A stretch of DNA of 64,000 nucleotides from the NCBI RefSeq assembly GCF_000814675.1, contig NZ_JWIG01000010.1, forward strand, positions 121,005 to 185,004, read 5' to 3'. Shown piece by piece: positions 36,054 to 45,300 of the stretch. Both the position numbers and the translations under genes were made by a program. Each line of letters starts with the position of its first letter. Position 1 is the first letter of the stretch. This stretch comes from Pseudoalteromonas distincta. Lineage in GTDB: Bacteria; Pseudomonadota; Gammaproteobacteria; Enterobacterales; Alteromonadaceae. The notes beneath the pieces are model-generated. The model did not search any database. It was not told the origin of the DNA and was given only the letters and a program-made list of their open reading frames with translations.

Positions 36054-36668
36054 ATGTCTCAAAGTAAGTTAATATATGTCCATGACCCAATGTGTAGTTG
36101 GTGTTGGGGTTACTCACCAACCTGGCTTAAGCTAAAATCAGAGCTTGCTGGTAAAGTGGCAATAGAATATAAAGTAGGTGGCCTAGCACCCGATAGCCAA
36201 GACCCAATGCCACAAAATATGAAAGAGATGCTTGAGGGGACTTGGCATAAAATTTCAGCTCAGTTAGGTACGCAATTTAATTATGATTTTTGGCGCAATT
36301 GCCAGCCAAGGCGTTCAACGTATCCCGCATGTAGAGCCGCTCTTATAGCGCGTAAAGCGGGTAAAGAAGCTCAAATGGTGGCTGCTATTCAACACGCTTA
36401 TTACCTAAACGCACAAAACCCGTCTGATGAAAGTACATTAATTAGTTTGGCTGAAAAAATTGGCTTAAATAAAGATGAGTTTTCTGAGCAGCTAACATCA
36501 AGCGAGCTTAATGAGGAGCTCAAAGCGGAGTTATCCTTTGTTCGCACTTTACCAATTCAAGGTTTTCCCTCACTAGTGCTTATTAAAGATAATAAAGCTT
36601 ACCCTATCGAAATAAATTATACCGATTGGCACTATTGCCTTAATCAAATTAATTCAATTTTGGATTAA
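36054..36668 (+). CDS. DsbA-like thioredoxin-fold protein
   Basis: A 204-residue cytosolic member of the DsbA/FrnE-like group. The redox motif CSWC lies at 13-16 (VHDPMCSWCWGYSPTW). A helical insertion follows, and the cis-Pro loop QGFPSLVLI closes the fold. No signal peptide, so it is not the periplasmic DsbA; FrnE-like proteins act as cytoplasmic disulfide isomerases or oxidoreductases. AAGGA precedes the ATG and the gene is 13 bases after the cyclase gene, so it may belong to that operon. Confidence 0.85.
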   Translation: MSQSKLIYVHDPMCSWCWGYSPTWLKLKSELAGKVAIEYKVGGLAPDSQDPMPQNMKEMLEGTWHKISAQLGTQFNYDFWRNCQPRRSTYPACRAALIARKAGKEAQMVAAIQHAYYLNAQNPSDESTLISLAEKIGLNKDEFSEQLTSSELNEELKAELSFVRTLPIQGFPSLVLIKDNKAYPIEINYTDWHYCLNQINSILD

Positions 36669-36799
36669 CCACCTTCTTGCATCTTCTTAATAGGGGGTAT
36701 TTGGCCAGCAAGTACCCTTATTCGCGTTAAAACCTCCTCGTAAGTCTTAATTGTTACCATTGTCATAAAAGCGACTTTTTTGCGCAACATCCTTGTCAT
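36665..36799 (-). CDS. Possible small protein (44 aa), convergent with the DsbA-like gene
   Basis: A 44-codon frame MTRMLRKKVAFMTMVTIKTYEEVLTRIRV... ending LAGQIPPIKKMQEGG. It is amphipathic and basic at the N-terminus. The stop overlaps that of the DsbA-like gene by four bases. AGGAG (36818-36814) precedes an overlapping 19-codon frame that begins ATGAAACAT just upstream, so the small frame may be reached by re-initiation. The frame is not recognised and may be fortuitous, but it fills an otherwise empty gap before the TonB operon. Confidence 0.3.
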   Translation of the reverse strand: MTRMLRKKVAFMTMVTIKTYEEVLTRIRVLAGQIPPIKKMQEGG

Positions 36800-36835
36800 G
36801 TTTCATCTATAAACTCCTGCTCATTGAATTATTAA

Positions 36836-36868
36836 GTCATAAATTATTTATATAACAAAGTTTATGAC
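36836..36868. promoter_or_regulatory. Inverted repeat before the TonB operon
   Basis: GTCATAAA (36836-36843) and TTTATGAC (36861-36868) are perfect complements 17 bases apart, centred about 68 bases before the first start codon. Likely an operator or promoter-embedded structure; the binding factor is unknown. Confidence 0.4.
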
Positions 36869-36919
36869 CTAAAAAAACAAACTAGCAAATCCGCTAACTA
36901 ACGAGTAAAGGTGTATGCG

Positions 36920-37672
36920 ATGAAAGGCGTTAAACCATTAATCTTAGCTGGTATTGTGGCCGCAAGTGCAGCAGTACACGCAAACGATTTAGATAAGGTT
37001 ATTGATAAAAGCAGTGAAATTAATAAATCAGCTGCGCAATCACAAACAAAAATAGACAAGATTGCAGATTCAATGCAAGGACGTTTACAGCAATTTAAAA
37101 CCCTCAATAAAGAGATTGATGGTTTAGCTGTATACAACGCCCAGCTAACTAAACAATTAAATAATCAAATAGAAGAGATGGAATCTTTAAACCTGTCAAT
37201 GGATCAGGTTTCTATTATTGAACGTCAAATTACGCCGCTAATGCTTAGAATGATTGAAGGTCTTGAGCAGTTTGTATCTTTAGATATTCCATTTTTAGCT
37301 GATGAGCGCACTAAGCGCGTTACGTCTTTAAAAGAAATGATGAATCGTGCTGATATTAACTCAAGTGAAAAATTCCGCCGTGTACTTGAAGCGTATCAAG
37401 TAGAAGTTGACTACGGGCGCACTATTGAAGCTTATACCGCACTTTTAAATGTGGATGACAAAGAGCGTGAAGTTGATTTTTTACGCATTGGCCGTTTAGA
37501 GCTTATTTACTTAACACGCGATGGCAAAAAAGCAGGTAGTTGGAATGCAGATACAAAGTCATTTGAAGCATTACCAGACTCTACAATAAGCCAAATTAAT
37601 AAAGGTTTACGCATTGCGCGTAAACAACTTGCCCCAGATATGTTAACTCTGCCAGTACATGCAGCAGAATAA
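36920..37672 (+). CDS. DUF3450 periplasmic coiled-coil protein
   Basis: A 250-residue secreted protein. The ATG at 36920 is preferred over an upstream GTG because AAAGG lies eight bases before it and the product starts with a signal peptide MKGVKPLILAGIVAASAAV cut after HA. Residues about 25-120 form a long coiled coil rich in Gln and Asn heptads. The rest is the compact DUF3450 domain with FLRIGRLELIYLTRDGKKAGSWN. DUF3450 genes regularly precede TtpC-type TonB clusters, so a periplasmic accessory role in energy transfer is likely; no biochemical function is established. First gene of a six-gene operon. Confidence 0.88.
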   Translation: MKGVKPLILAGIVAASAAVHANDLDKVIDKSSEINKSAAQSQTKIDKIADSMQGRLQQFKTLNKEIDGLAVYNAQLTKQLNNQIEEMESLNLSMDQVSIIERQITPLMLRMIEGLEQFVSLDIPFLADERTKRVTSLKEMMNRADINSSEKFRRVLEAYQVEVDYGRTIEAYTALLNVDDKEREVDFLRIGRLELIYLTRDGKKAGSWNADTKSFEALPDSTISQINKGLRIARKQLAPDMLTLPVHAAE

Positions 37673-37682
37673 GAGGTTGAAA

Positions 37683-39050
37683 ATGAAATTGTTTACTCAA
37701 ATGACAAAAATAGCTCTTTTTGCTGCAAGCCTAAGCATTACTGGTGCAAGTATAGCGGCAGAGCCAATGAACTTAGATTCATTACTTAAAACGCTTGAAA
37801 ATGGTAAATCAGCTCAAAGCGAGCAAAATAAACAACGTGAACAAGAGTTTGCTGCTCGCCAAAGTGAGCAAGTACAAATGCTTAAAAATACCCAAGCAAA
37901 GCGCAATCAAATGCTGGTGGAATCTGAACGTCTAGAAACGCAATTTGAAGAAAACGAAGTAAAACTTGCTAACTTAACAGACACGCTTTCTAAACGAATG
38001 GGTTCGCTTAAAGAGTTGTTTGGCGTTCTTCAGCAAGTTGCAGGGGATTCTAGTAATAAATTTGCGACATCAATAGTATCTGCTCAGATTGCTGGGCGCA
38101 GTACGTTTATGGATGACCTAGCTCAAAAGATGGGCTCAACTTCAAAACTTGCTTCAATAGAAGATATTGAAAAAGTATGGTTTGAATTACAACGCGAAAT
38201 GACCGAGCAAGGTAAAGTAAGTCGTTTTAACGCAAGTGTTATTGTTGAAGGCGGTACTAAAGCACAGCAAGAAGTTGTGCGAGTGGGCGCATTTAACCTT
38301 ATATCAAACGGTAAGTATTTAGAGTTTAATCCTTCGACTAATTCTTTGAGTGAATTAACTCGCCAACCTGTATCGCGCTTTACTGCAACAGCAGAAGAGC
38401 TACAAAGCACTAAAAGTGGCGTGGTGCAATTTGCACTTGACCCAACAGGTGGCTCTATACTTGGTTTATTAGTACAAGCACCGGATACCCAAGAGCGTGT
38501 TCACCAAGGTGGCACAGTGGGTTATGTGATTTTAGGCGTAGGTGTTATTGCACTTCTTATATCACTTGAGCGTTTTTTCTCACTATTGATTATGGGCGGT
38601 AAAATTCGTCGTCAGCTTAAAGATACAGTTGCACGTGATGACAATCCGCTTGGACGCGTAATGAAAGTAAAAGATCAATTTCCAAGTGTTTCACACGACA
38701 CACTGGAGCTTAAATTAAGTGAAGCTATTTTACGTGAAATGCCAAAAGTGACGCGTAATTTAACACTTATCAAAATCATCTCTGTTGTTGCGCCGCTGTT
38801 AGGTTTACTAGGTACGGTAACCGGCATGATCAATACATTCCAAGCAATCACCTTATTTGGTACTGGGGATCCTAAGCTTATGGCGGGTGGTATTTCTCAA
38901 GCGCTAGTAACAACGGTATTGGGCTTAGTGGTCGCCATACCAACGGTATTTTTATACACCTTACTTAATACGCGCGCTAAAAATATCTTGTTAACTATTC
39001 AAGAGCAGAGCGCCGGTATTATTGCAGAGCGAAGCGAGAAGGGAGCATAA
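37683..39050 (+). CDS. ttpC: TtpC-like MotA/TolQ/ExbB protein with periplasmic extension
   Basis: A 455-residue inner-membrane protein of a TonB2-type system. ATG at 37683 follows AGAGG and gives the signal-like start MKLFTQMTKIALFAASLSIT. Residues 30-260 form a periplasmic coiled-coil domain. The C-terminal third is a MotA/TolQ/ExbB proton-channel domain with three membrane helices, including LLGLLGTVTGMINTFQAITLFGTG near 375-400. In vibrios TtpC is needed in addition to ExbB2-ExbD2-TonB2 for transport, probably to extend reach across the periplasm. 10 bases downstream of DUF3450 and 3 bases before exbB. Confidence 0.9.
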   Translation: MKLFTQMTKIALFAASLSITGASIAAEPMNLDSLLKTLENGKSAQSEQNKQREQEFAARQSEQVQMLKNTQAKRNQMLVESERLETQFEENEVKLANLTDTLSKRMGSLKELFGVLQQVAGDSSNKFATSIVSAQIAGRSTFMDDLAQKMGSTSKLASIEDIEKVWFELQREMTEQGKVSRFNASVIVEGGTKAQQEVVRVGAFNLISNGKYLEFNPSTNSLSELTRQPVSRFTATAEELQSTKSGVVQFALDPTGGSILGLLVQAPDTQERVHQGGTVGYVILGVGVIALLISLERFFSLLIMGGKIRRQLKDTVARDDNPLGRVMKVKDQFPSVSHDTLELKLSEAILREMPKVTRNLTLIKIISVVAPLLGLLGTVTGMINTFQAITLFGTGDPKLMAGGISQALVTTVLGLVVAIPTVFLYTLLNTRAKNILLTIQEQSAGIIAERSEKGA

Positions 39051-39053
39051 ACC

Positions 39054-39581
39054 ATGGTGCTATTGATTGACTCAATCAATGCTATCCGTGATTTTCTCGA
39101 CACCGGTGGCCAAGTTCTCTTGGTCATCGGGGTGTTAATCTTCGCGATGTGGTTATTGATACTCGAGCGATTTATTTACTTTTTTAATGGTTTTAGAAGC
39201 TATAAACACGCTCTTAAAGCCAATTGGATTAACCGTGCAGAACGAGATAGCTGGAATGCAGAGCAAATACGCGAAGCGATGATATCGCGAGCTGGTATGC
39301 GCTTAAACACCAATCTTTCTTTAATTAACGTGATGGTTGCTTTGTGTCCACTACTTGGTTTGTTAGGCACGGTGACGGGTATGATAGAAGTGTTTGATGT
39401 AATGGCAATTACCGGCACAGGGAGTGCGCGTTCAATGGCATCGGGGGTATCTAAAGCAACTATCCCGACAATGGCAGGCATGGTAGGTGCGTTATCTGGG
39501 GTATTTGCCTCAACGTACTTACAACGAAAAGCTAAGCGCGAAGTAGAACTACTACAAGACAGCATGGTTTTAGACCATTAA
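39054..39581 (+). CDS. exbB: ExbB-type proton channel subunit
   Basis: A 175-residue MotA/TolQ/ExbB protein, the core pentameric subunit that uses the proton gradient with ExbD to power TonB. Three membrane helices: about 15-40, then CPLLGLLGTVTGMIEVFDVM near 97-116 and TIPTMAGMVGALSGVFAST near 138-156. It is shorter than the classic ExbB (about 240) and similar to vibrio ExbB2. AAGGGAG precedes the ATG. Confidence 0.92.
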   Translation: MVLLIDSINAIRDFLDTGGQVLLVIGVLIFAMWLLILERFIYFFNGFRSYKHALKANWINRAERDSWNAEQIREAMISRAGMRLNTNLSLINVMVALCPLLGLLGTVTGMIEVFDVMAITGTGSARSMASGVSKATIPTMAGMVGALSGVFASTYLQRKAKREVELLQDSMVLDH

Positions 39582-39591
39582 GCAAAATTTT

Positions 39592-39620
39592 GATGAGCGG
39601 CTCTTATAAAGCCGCTCATC
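39592..39620 (+). other. Intercistronic hairpin between exbB and exbD
   Basis: GATGAGCGGCT (39592-39602) and AGCCGCTCATC (39610-39620) form a perfect 11-bp GC-rich stem. No T-run follows; the exbD ribosome site comes directly after. Probably an mRNA processing or stability element that sets the exbB:exbD ratio. Confidence 0.55.
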
Positions 39621-39634
39621 CTAGGAGAATAAAA

Positions 39635-40048
39635 ATGAGAGCCCCGTTAGGAAACCTATTTCAAGAAGACGAAGCTGAAGAAATAAACATGACCCCAATG
39701 CTAGACGTTGTATTTATCATGCTTATTTTCTTTATTGTAACTGCCTCTTTTGTTAAAGAAGCCGGTATTGATGTAAACCGCCCAGAAGCAGCAACAGCGG
39801 TTAAAAAAGAGCGCGCTAATATTTTAGTGGCTATTTCTGATACAGGCGAGATTTGGATTAATAAACGTCAAATTGATGTACGCGCGGTACAAGCCAATAT
39901 CGAGCGTTTAAAAGCAGAAAATCCACAAGGTAGCGTTGTGATTCAAGCAGATAAAAAAGCCACTACCGAAATGTTAATTAAGGTGATGGATGCCTCGCGC
40001 GCGGCGGGCGCATTTGATGTATCAATTGCCGCACAAGATGCGTCTTAA
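39635..40048 (+). CDS. exbD: ExbD-type proton channel subunit
   Basis: A 137-residue ExbD/TolR protein with one membrane helix (MLDVVFIMLIFFIVTASFV, residues 24-42) carrying the proton-accepting Asp of TPMLDVVF, and a periplasmic domain. The ATG at 39635, after CTAGGAG, gives MRAPLGNLFQEDEAEEINMT. An upstream in-frame extension would read through the intercistronic hairpin and lacks a ribosome site. Partner of the preceding ExbB. Confidence 0.93.
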   Translation: MRAPLGNLFQEDEAEEINMTPMLDVVFIMLIFFIVTASFVKEAGIDVNRPEAATAVKKERANILVAISDTGEIWINKRQIDVRAVQANIERLKAENPQGSVVIQADKKATTEMLIKVMDASRAAGAFDVSIAAQDAS

Positions 40049-40057
40049 GGGCTAGTT

Positions 40058-40666
40058 ATGTTGCGATATTTAGTTGCATTAGTGATAGCCGGTGTAGTGA
40101 CCTTTATGTTGTTTTTAGGCATGCAGGCACTGATCACTGGCGGTGAAGGCGCTATGACGGATCCGGTAAAGGGTAACGTACTTGATTTTGTTCGCTTGAA
40201 AAAAGAAGAAACCGTACAAAAAAAAGAGCGTAAGCCACAAAAGCCACCAACACCAAAAGAGCCGCCACCACCAATGGAATCACCGCAAATGCAAAATAGT
40301 GATGCTACAGCAAATGCTAACAACTTTGACTTTGGTGCCAATGTAGAAGCGGATGTAAATTTAGCCGGCGGGTTAGCACTTGAAACAAGTGATGGTGAAT
40401 ACTTACCGATTGTTAAGGTGGCCCCTGTTTATCCGCGCCGTGCGTTATCACGTGGCATAGAAGGCTACGTTATTGTTGAATTTACAGTAACAAAACAAGG
40501 TACTGTACGCGACCCACAAGTAGTAAAAGCAGAGCCTGAGTCACTCTTTGATAGAGCCGCGATGGATGCAGCCCTTAAATTTAAATATAAACCGCGCGTA
40601 GTAAACGGTGAAGCCGTTGAAGTTGCGGGTGTTCAGAACAAAATATCTTTCCAAATTAGCGGTTAA
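40058..40666 (+). CDS. tonB: TonB family energy transducer
   Basis: A 202-residue TonB2-type protein. An N-terminal membrane anchor occupies residues 5-30. The proline-rich rod KPQKPPTPKEPPPPMESPQ lies near 65-85. The C-terminal TonB domain begins at about 120 (VAPVYPRRALSRGIEGYVIVEFTVTKQG in parts) and ends KISFQISG. The short rod is typical of TonB2, which relies on TtpC to span the periplasm. It contacts TonB boxes of outer-membrane receptors, presumably including the large one encoded downstream. Confidence 0.93.
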   Translation: MLRYLVALVIAGVVTFMLFLGMQALITGGEGAMTDPVKGNVLDFVRLKKEETVQKKERKPQKPPTPKEPPPPMESPQMQNSDATANANNFDFGANVEADVNLAGGLALETSDGEYLPIVKVAPVYPRRALSRGIEGYVIVEFTVTKQGTVRDPQVVKAEPESLFDRAAMDAALKFKYKPRVVNGEAVEVAGVQNKISFQISG

Positions 40667-40710
40667 TTAGTAATTAACCACGAGTAAACGGACAGAAATG
40701 CGAGGCGATT

Positions 40711-42039
40711 ATGAAATTACTACCTACAGCTAAACTTTTAAAGTTAACACTATTTTGTACCGCTGCGATCAGTACAAGTATTGTTGCACCAAGTGCTCTA
40801 AGCCTAATTCCAGGGCTACATGTAGCTACGGCACATGCAGAGCAAGAACAAAAAACGAAACGTGTACCAGCACTGCGTGAAAAGGTTTATAGCCAGCTTG
40901 CTCGTGCCCAAAAGCTTGCAGACGATGGTGATGTTAAAGCAGGCCTTGAAGCGCTTGATAGCATTCAAGAGCGAGCTGCAAGCATGAACTCGTACGAAGT
41001 GGCAATGATGCATAACTTTTACGGGTTTATTTATTACAACGAAAACGACTTACCAAAAGCGATTGCCTCGTTTGAAAAAGTGGTAGCAGAGGAAGCCATT
41101 CCTGAGTCACTTCGTTTAAGCACTACATTTAGCTTGGCTCAACTGGCTATGGCTAATAGTGATTACACTAAAGTTATCTCTTTTTTAGATGACTGGGACA
41201 GTATTAACACCCAGCCTAAAACAGAAGGCTACTACTTGCTAAGGGCTCAAACATACTATCAGTTAAAAGATTATAAAAAAGGGCTTGAGTACATATCTCA
41301 AGTGATTGCTTTAAGCGACAGCGAAGGCGAAACACCTAAAGAAAACTGGTTAGTACTACAGCGTGCAATGTATTACTCGCTTAATCAAACTGACAAAGTT
41401 GTTGAAGTGCTTGAGCGCATGGTAAAGCTTTATAATAAGCCTGAGTATTGGGTGCAGTTATCGGGTATGTATGGTGAAACAGGTAGGGAAAAACAACAGT
41501 TGGCGGTAATTGAAGCCGCTTACCAGCAAGGATTTTTAACCTCTAAATCTGATTTACGCCAATTAGCGCAAGTGTATTTATACAATGGTTTAGCGTTTAA
41601 AGCTGCAAAAGTGATGAGCGATGCCATTGATAAAGATATTGCTGAAAAAACAGCAAAAAACTACGCTTTTGTAGCAGAGGCGATGATCCAAGCTAAAGAA
41701 GATGAAAAATCTATTACCTACTTTGCAAAAGCTGCTGATTTATCTGAGCACGGTAAATACGATCAACGTTTAGCCGAAGTATTTGTTAATACAGAGCAAT
41801 ATGAAGAAGCCGCCGATGCAGCGCGTAAAGCACTTGATAAAGGTGGTCTTGATTTTGAATCAAATGCATTTGTTGCACTGGGTATGGCGCAGTACAACAT
41901 GCAAAATTTTGATGCATCAATTTTAGCGTTTGAGCAGGCAGAAAAACATAAAAAATCTCAGCGTTTAGCACAGCAGTGGATCAAATATGTAAAGCGCGAA
42001 AAAGTGCATGCAGAAACACTTAGAACAGCTTTACTGTAA
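40711..42039 (+). CDS. TPR-repeat protein of the TonB2 cluster
   Basis: A 442-residue secreted protein with an N-terminal signal or anchor (residues 1-42, cut near AHA) and about eight to ten tetratricopeptide repeats such as YEVAMMHNFYGFIYYNENDLPKAIASFEKV (in parts) and EAFVALGMAQYNMQNFDASILAFEQ-like units near the end. TPR proteins commonly end TonB2-TtpC operons of vibrios and alteromonads and are thought to scaffold the complex in the periplasm. A strong terminator follows, so it closes the operon. Confidence 0.85.
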   Translation: MKLLPTAKLLKLTLFCTAAISTSIVAPSALSLIPGLHVATAHAEQEQKTKRVPALREKVYSQLARAQKLADDGDVKAGLEALDSIQERAASMNSYEVAMMHNFYGFIYYNENDLPKAIASFEKVVAEEAIPESLRLSTTFSLAQLAMANSDYTKVISFLDDWDSINTQPKTEGYYLLRAQTYYQLKDYKKGLEYISQVIALSDSEGETPKENWLVLQRAMYYSLNQTDKVVEVLERMVKLYNKPEYWVQLSGMYGETGREKQQLAVIEAAYQQGFLTSKSDLRQLAQVYLYNGLAFKAAKVMSDAIDKDIAEKTAKNYAFVAEAMIQAKEDEKSITYFAKAADLSEHGKYDQRLAEVFVNTEQYEEAADAARKALDKGGLDFESNAFVALGMAQYNMQNFDASILAFEQAEKHKKSQRLAQQWIKYVKREKVHAETLRTALL

Positions 42040-42102
42040 ATTTTAAAGCGCTTTGCTAATTAACAAGTAACGCGTGTAAAACCAGTTCATAATCGCAATA
42101 CT

Positions 42103-42124
42103 AAAACCGCCTCAGGGCGGTTTT
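42103..42124 (+). terminator. Terminator of the TonB2 operon
   Basis: AAAACCGCC (42103-42111), loop TCAG, GGCGGTTTT (42116-42124) and further T. Confidence 0.93.
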
Positions 42125-42171
42125 TATCGTCTCTAAAAGCATCCAATTGTTTGATTTTAAATAAGTTACTT

Positions 42172-42227
42172 TTGTCATCTTATGGTTATTAAACTGTAAC
42201 TACTTTGTCATAAGTCTCCCGTATTGT
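42172..42227 (+). promoter_or_regulatory. Pho-box array and promoter of the triplicated lipoprotein
   Basis: Four 7-bp half-sites occur in exact 11-bp phase: TTGTCAT (42172), TGGTTAT (42183), CTGTAAC (42194) and TTGTCAT (42205). They match the PhoB half-site CTGTCAT at 6, 4, 5 and 6 of 7. A -10-like TATTGT begins at 42222, ten bases after the last half-site, which is the spacing of PhoB-activated promoters. No good -35 is present, also as expected. Confidence 0.75.
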
Positions 42228-42237
42228 AACCGCAGCT

Positions 42238-42290
42238 AAACTCAAGTGACCTTAAAGCATTATTTAAGTGTTTTATGGTGACTTGAGTTT
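42238..42290 (+). other. Stem-loop at the predicted mRNA 5' end
   Basis: AAACTCAAGT (42238-42247) pairs with ACTTGAGTTT (42281-42290), with ACC/GGT continuing inward. If transcription starts 6-8 bases after the -10, the hairpin begins almost at the first base and could stabilise the transcript. Confidence 0.55.
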
Positions 42291-42335
42291 ATTTGAGCAC
42301 CTAAAAAATAATTAAATACTTTAACGGAGTGAACA

Positions 42336-45300
42336 ATGAAATTATCTGACTTATTCAAAGTAAGTTTGATTGCAACTGCAGTATCTTTAGCTGGTTGTGG
42401 TGGAGACTTAGTAGTATCTGAAGGCGACACAACTATTAATGAAGGTGATACAGTAACTAACGTTATTGAAGGCGGTGACGATACAAGTGGTGAAACGTCA
42501 TCACGTGATGATTCACAAAATGCTACCACTGGCTTTCCTACTGATATTGATAATGCACTAACTCAGGGTTTAGCGACTGATGTTTCTAGTGAGTTTACAT
42601 CTATTACAGATAAGCCCGTTTATCGCTTAGCTGCAGATGCTGTGTTTACTACTGATGTATCGTTAACGAACGACGCACACTGGATCTTAAATGGCCGTAC
42701 TGCGGTTGGTAATGATCGCACAGATAACGCCAAACTTTATATTCAGCAAGGTACAACGATTATTGGCGAAACAGGAGATGACTTCCTAGTTGTTCGTCGC
42801 GGTTCACAAATTGAATCGGTAGGGACTGTAAGTCAGCCCATTACAATGACCTCAATTCAAGATGTTACAGCCCAAGAAACAACGATTGGTCAGTGGGGCG
42901 GTTTAGTATTATTAGGTAACGCGCCAGCAAATTCTTGCGGCGACCAAGAAGGTGAAGCTACAGCTGATGAACTTGCTAATTGTGGTGTGTCGGCTGAAGG
43001 TGATGCAGGTCAGTTTGGTGGCGATATCAGTGATGATAATTCAGGTACTTTAAAGTATGTACTTGTAAAGCAAGCCGGTAAAACGTTAGGTAATGGTGAT
43101 GAGTTAAATGGTATTACGTTTGCCGGTGTTGGCTCTGCAACTACGGTTGATTATATTCAAGTACATGAAAATCTTGATGATGGTATCGAGTTCTTTGGTG
43201 GCACAGTTAATGTAAGCAATGTTGTACTTACAAATATTGGCGACGATTCGCTAGATTGGTCTTTTGGTTGGACGGGCTCAGCTACAAACGTTTATATTCA
43301 GCAAGCGGCTAACGTAGGCGATAACGCTATCGAAGCTGATAACTCTGAATTTGATTCAAGTGCAACACCATTAACACTACCTACTATTTCAAACGTTACA
43401 ATTGTGGGTGCTGAGGGCAATAACGGCATTCGTTTACGTGCGGGTACTGCTGGGGTTCTTAAAAATGTATTTGTAACGGGCCCAGCTACTTATGAAAACT
43501 GCTTACGTGTAGGCTCTGATTCAGTACCTCGTGCAGAGGATGGCACACTTACGATTACAAACTCTATAGTTGCTTGTCAAACTGCAGCGAATAACTTTGG
43601 CAGCGAAGTTATTAACGGTGGCGATGTACAATCTTGGTTTGAAGGCCAAGACGCTAACCAAACACTTACCCCAGCTGATTTAATGCTAGATGACAACGGT
43701 TATACACCTCTTGCTGGCTCGCCACTTATTGCAAATACTCAAATTGGTGCTTTTGATGGCTCAACTAATTGGATGGAAGGTTGGACTGTTGGTATCAATG
43801 GTGGCTTCCCTACTGATATTGATAATGCGCTATCACAAGGTTTAGCATCAGATGTTTCTAGCGAATTTCCGGAAATTACAGATAAGCCAGTATATCGCTT
43901 AGCTGAAGATACAACGTTTACAGCGGATGTAACACTTACAAATGACGCACATTGGATTTTAAATGGCCGTACTGCAGTAGGTAATGACCGTGCAGACGCT
44001 ACAACACTTTATGTTCAAGCCGGCACGACATTAATTGGTGAATCAGGTGATGACTTTTTAGTTGTTCGTCGTGGTTCGCAAATTAACGCAAATGGTAATG
44101 CAACTGCACCTATTACAATGACATCTATTGAAGATGTAACAGGCGCTGAAACAACAATTGGTCAATGGGGCGGTTTAGTACTTTTAGGTAATGCTCCTGC
44201 TAACTCGTGTGGCGATCAAACTGGCGAAACGACAGCTGAAGAACTTGCTAACTGTGGTGTATCTGCAGAAGGTGACGCTGGTCAGTTTGGTGGCGATATT
44301 AGCGATGATAACTCAGGTGTTCTTCGTTATATTGTCGTTAAGCACGCAGGTAAAACTCTTGGTAACGGTGATGAGCTTAATGGTATTTCATTTGCGGGTG
44401 TAGGCTCTGCAACAAAAGTAGAATATATCCAAGTTCATCAAAATCTTGATGATGGCGTTGAGTTTTTTGGTGGTACTGTAAATGTTCGTAACATAGTACT
44501 TACTGACATTGGTGATGATGCATTTGATTGGTCGTTTGGTTGGACAGGTCGTGCGCAAAATATTTATATTCAACAAAGTGCTGTTGGTGGTGATAACGCT
44601 ATTGAAGCGGATAACTCAGAATTTGATTCAAATGCTACACCTTTAACAAAACCACTAATTTCTAACGTAACAATTGTGGGTGCTGATGGTACTAACGGTG
44701 TTCGTTTACGTGCAGGTACAGCGGGCGTACTACGTAATGTAGTAATTACAGGGCCTGAAGGTTACTCAAACTGTTTACGTGTGGGTTCTGACTCTGTAGC
44801 AAATGCAGAATCTGGAGAGCTTTCTATTGAAAACTCAGTAGTGGCATGTAGTGAAGATAATAACTTTGGTAGTGAAGCAATTGGTGGTGGTAACGTTCAA
44901 TCTTGGTTTGAAGGCCAAACAGGTAACCAAACGCTGACAGCTGCTGGCCTTAGTTTAGCAACCGATGGCTTTACACCTAAATCTAGCTCACCATTATTAG
45001 GTTCGGGTGTTGATTCGTCAGACCTTGATTCGTTCTTTACTAAAACAGATTATATTGGTGCGTTTGATGGCGATAATAACTGGATGGATGGTTGGACAGT
45101 TGCTATAACGCCAAGTTTTCCTGATGATATTCAAAACGCCTTAGAGCAGGGTTTTGCTACTGATGTATCAGCAAGCTTTCCTGAAATCACAGACAAGCCA
45201 GTTTATCAGTTAACTTCTGATGTTGTATTCACTTCAGACGTAACATTAACTAACGATGCACATTGGATTCTAAAAGGCCGTACAGCCGTAGGTAATGACC

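Noticed and set aside
36751..36800. Pho boxes (TTGTCAT motifs) before the TonB operon
   Set aside because: Two TTGTCAT motifs occur, but not in 11-bp phase and with no -10 at the right distance.
39200..39565. 121-codon minus-strand frame inside exbB
   Set aside because: Antisense to a conserved membrane protein; the apparent protein follows from ExbB codon structure.
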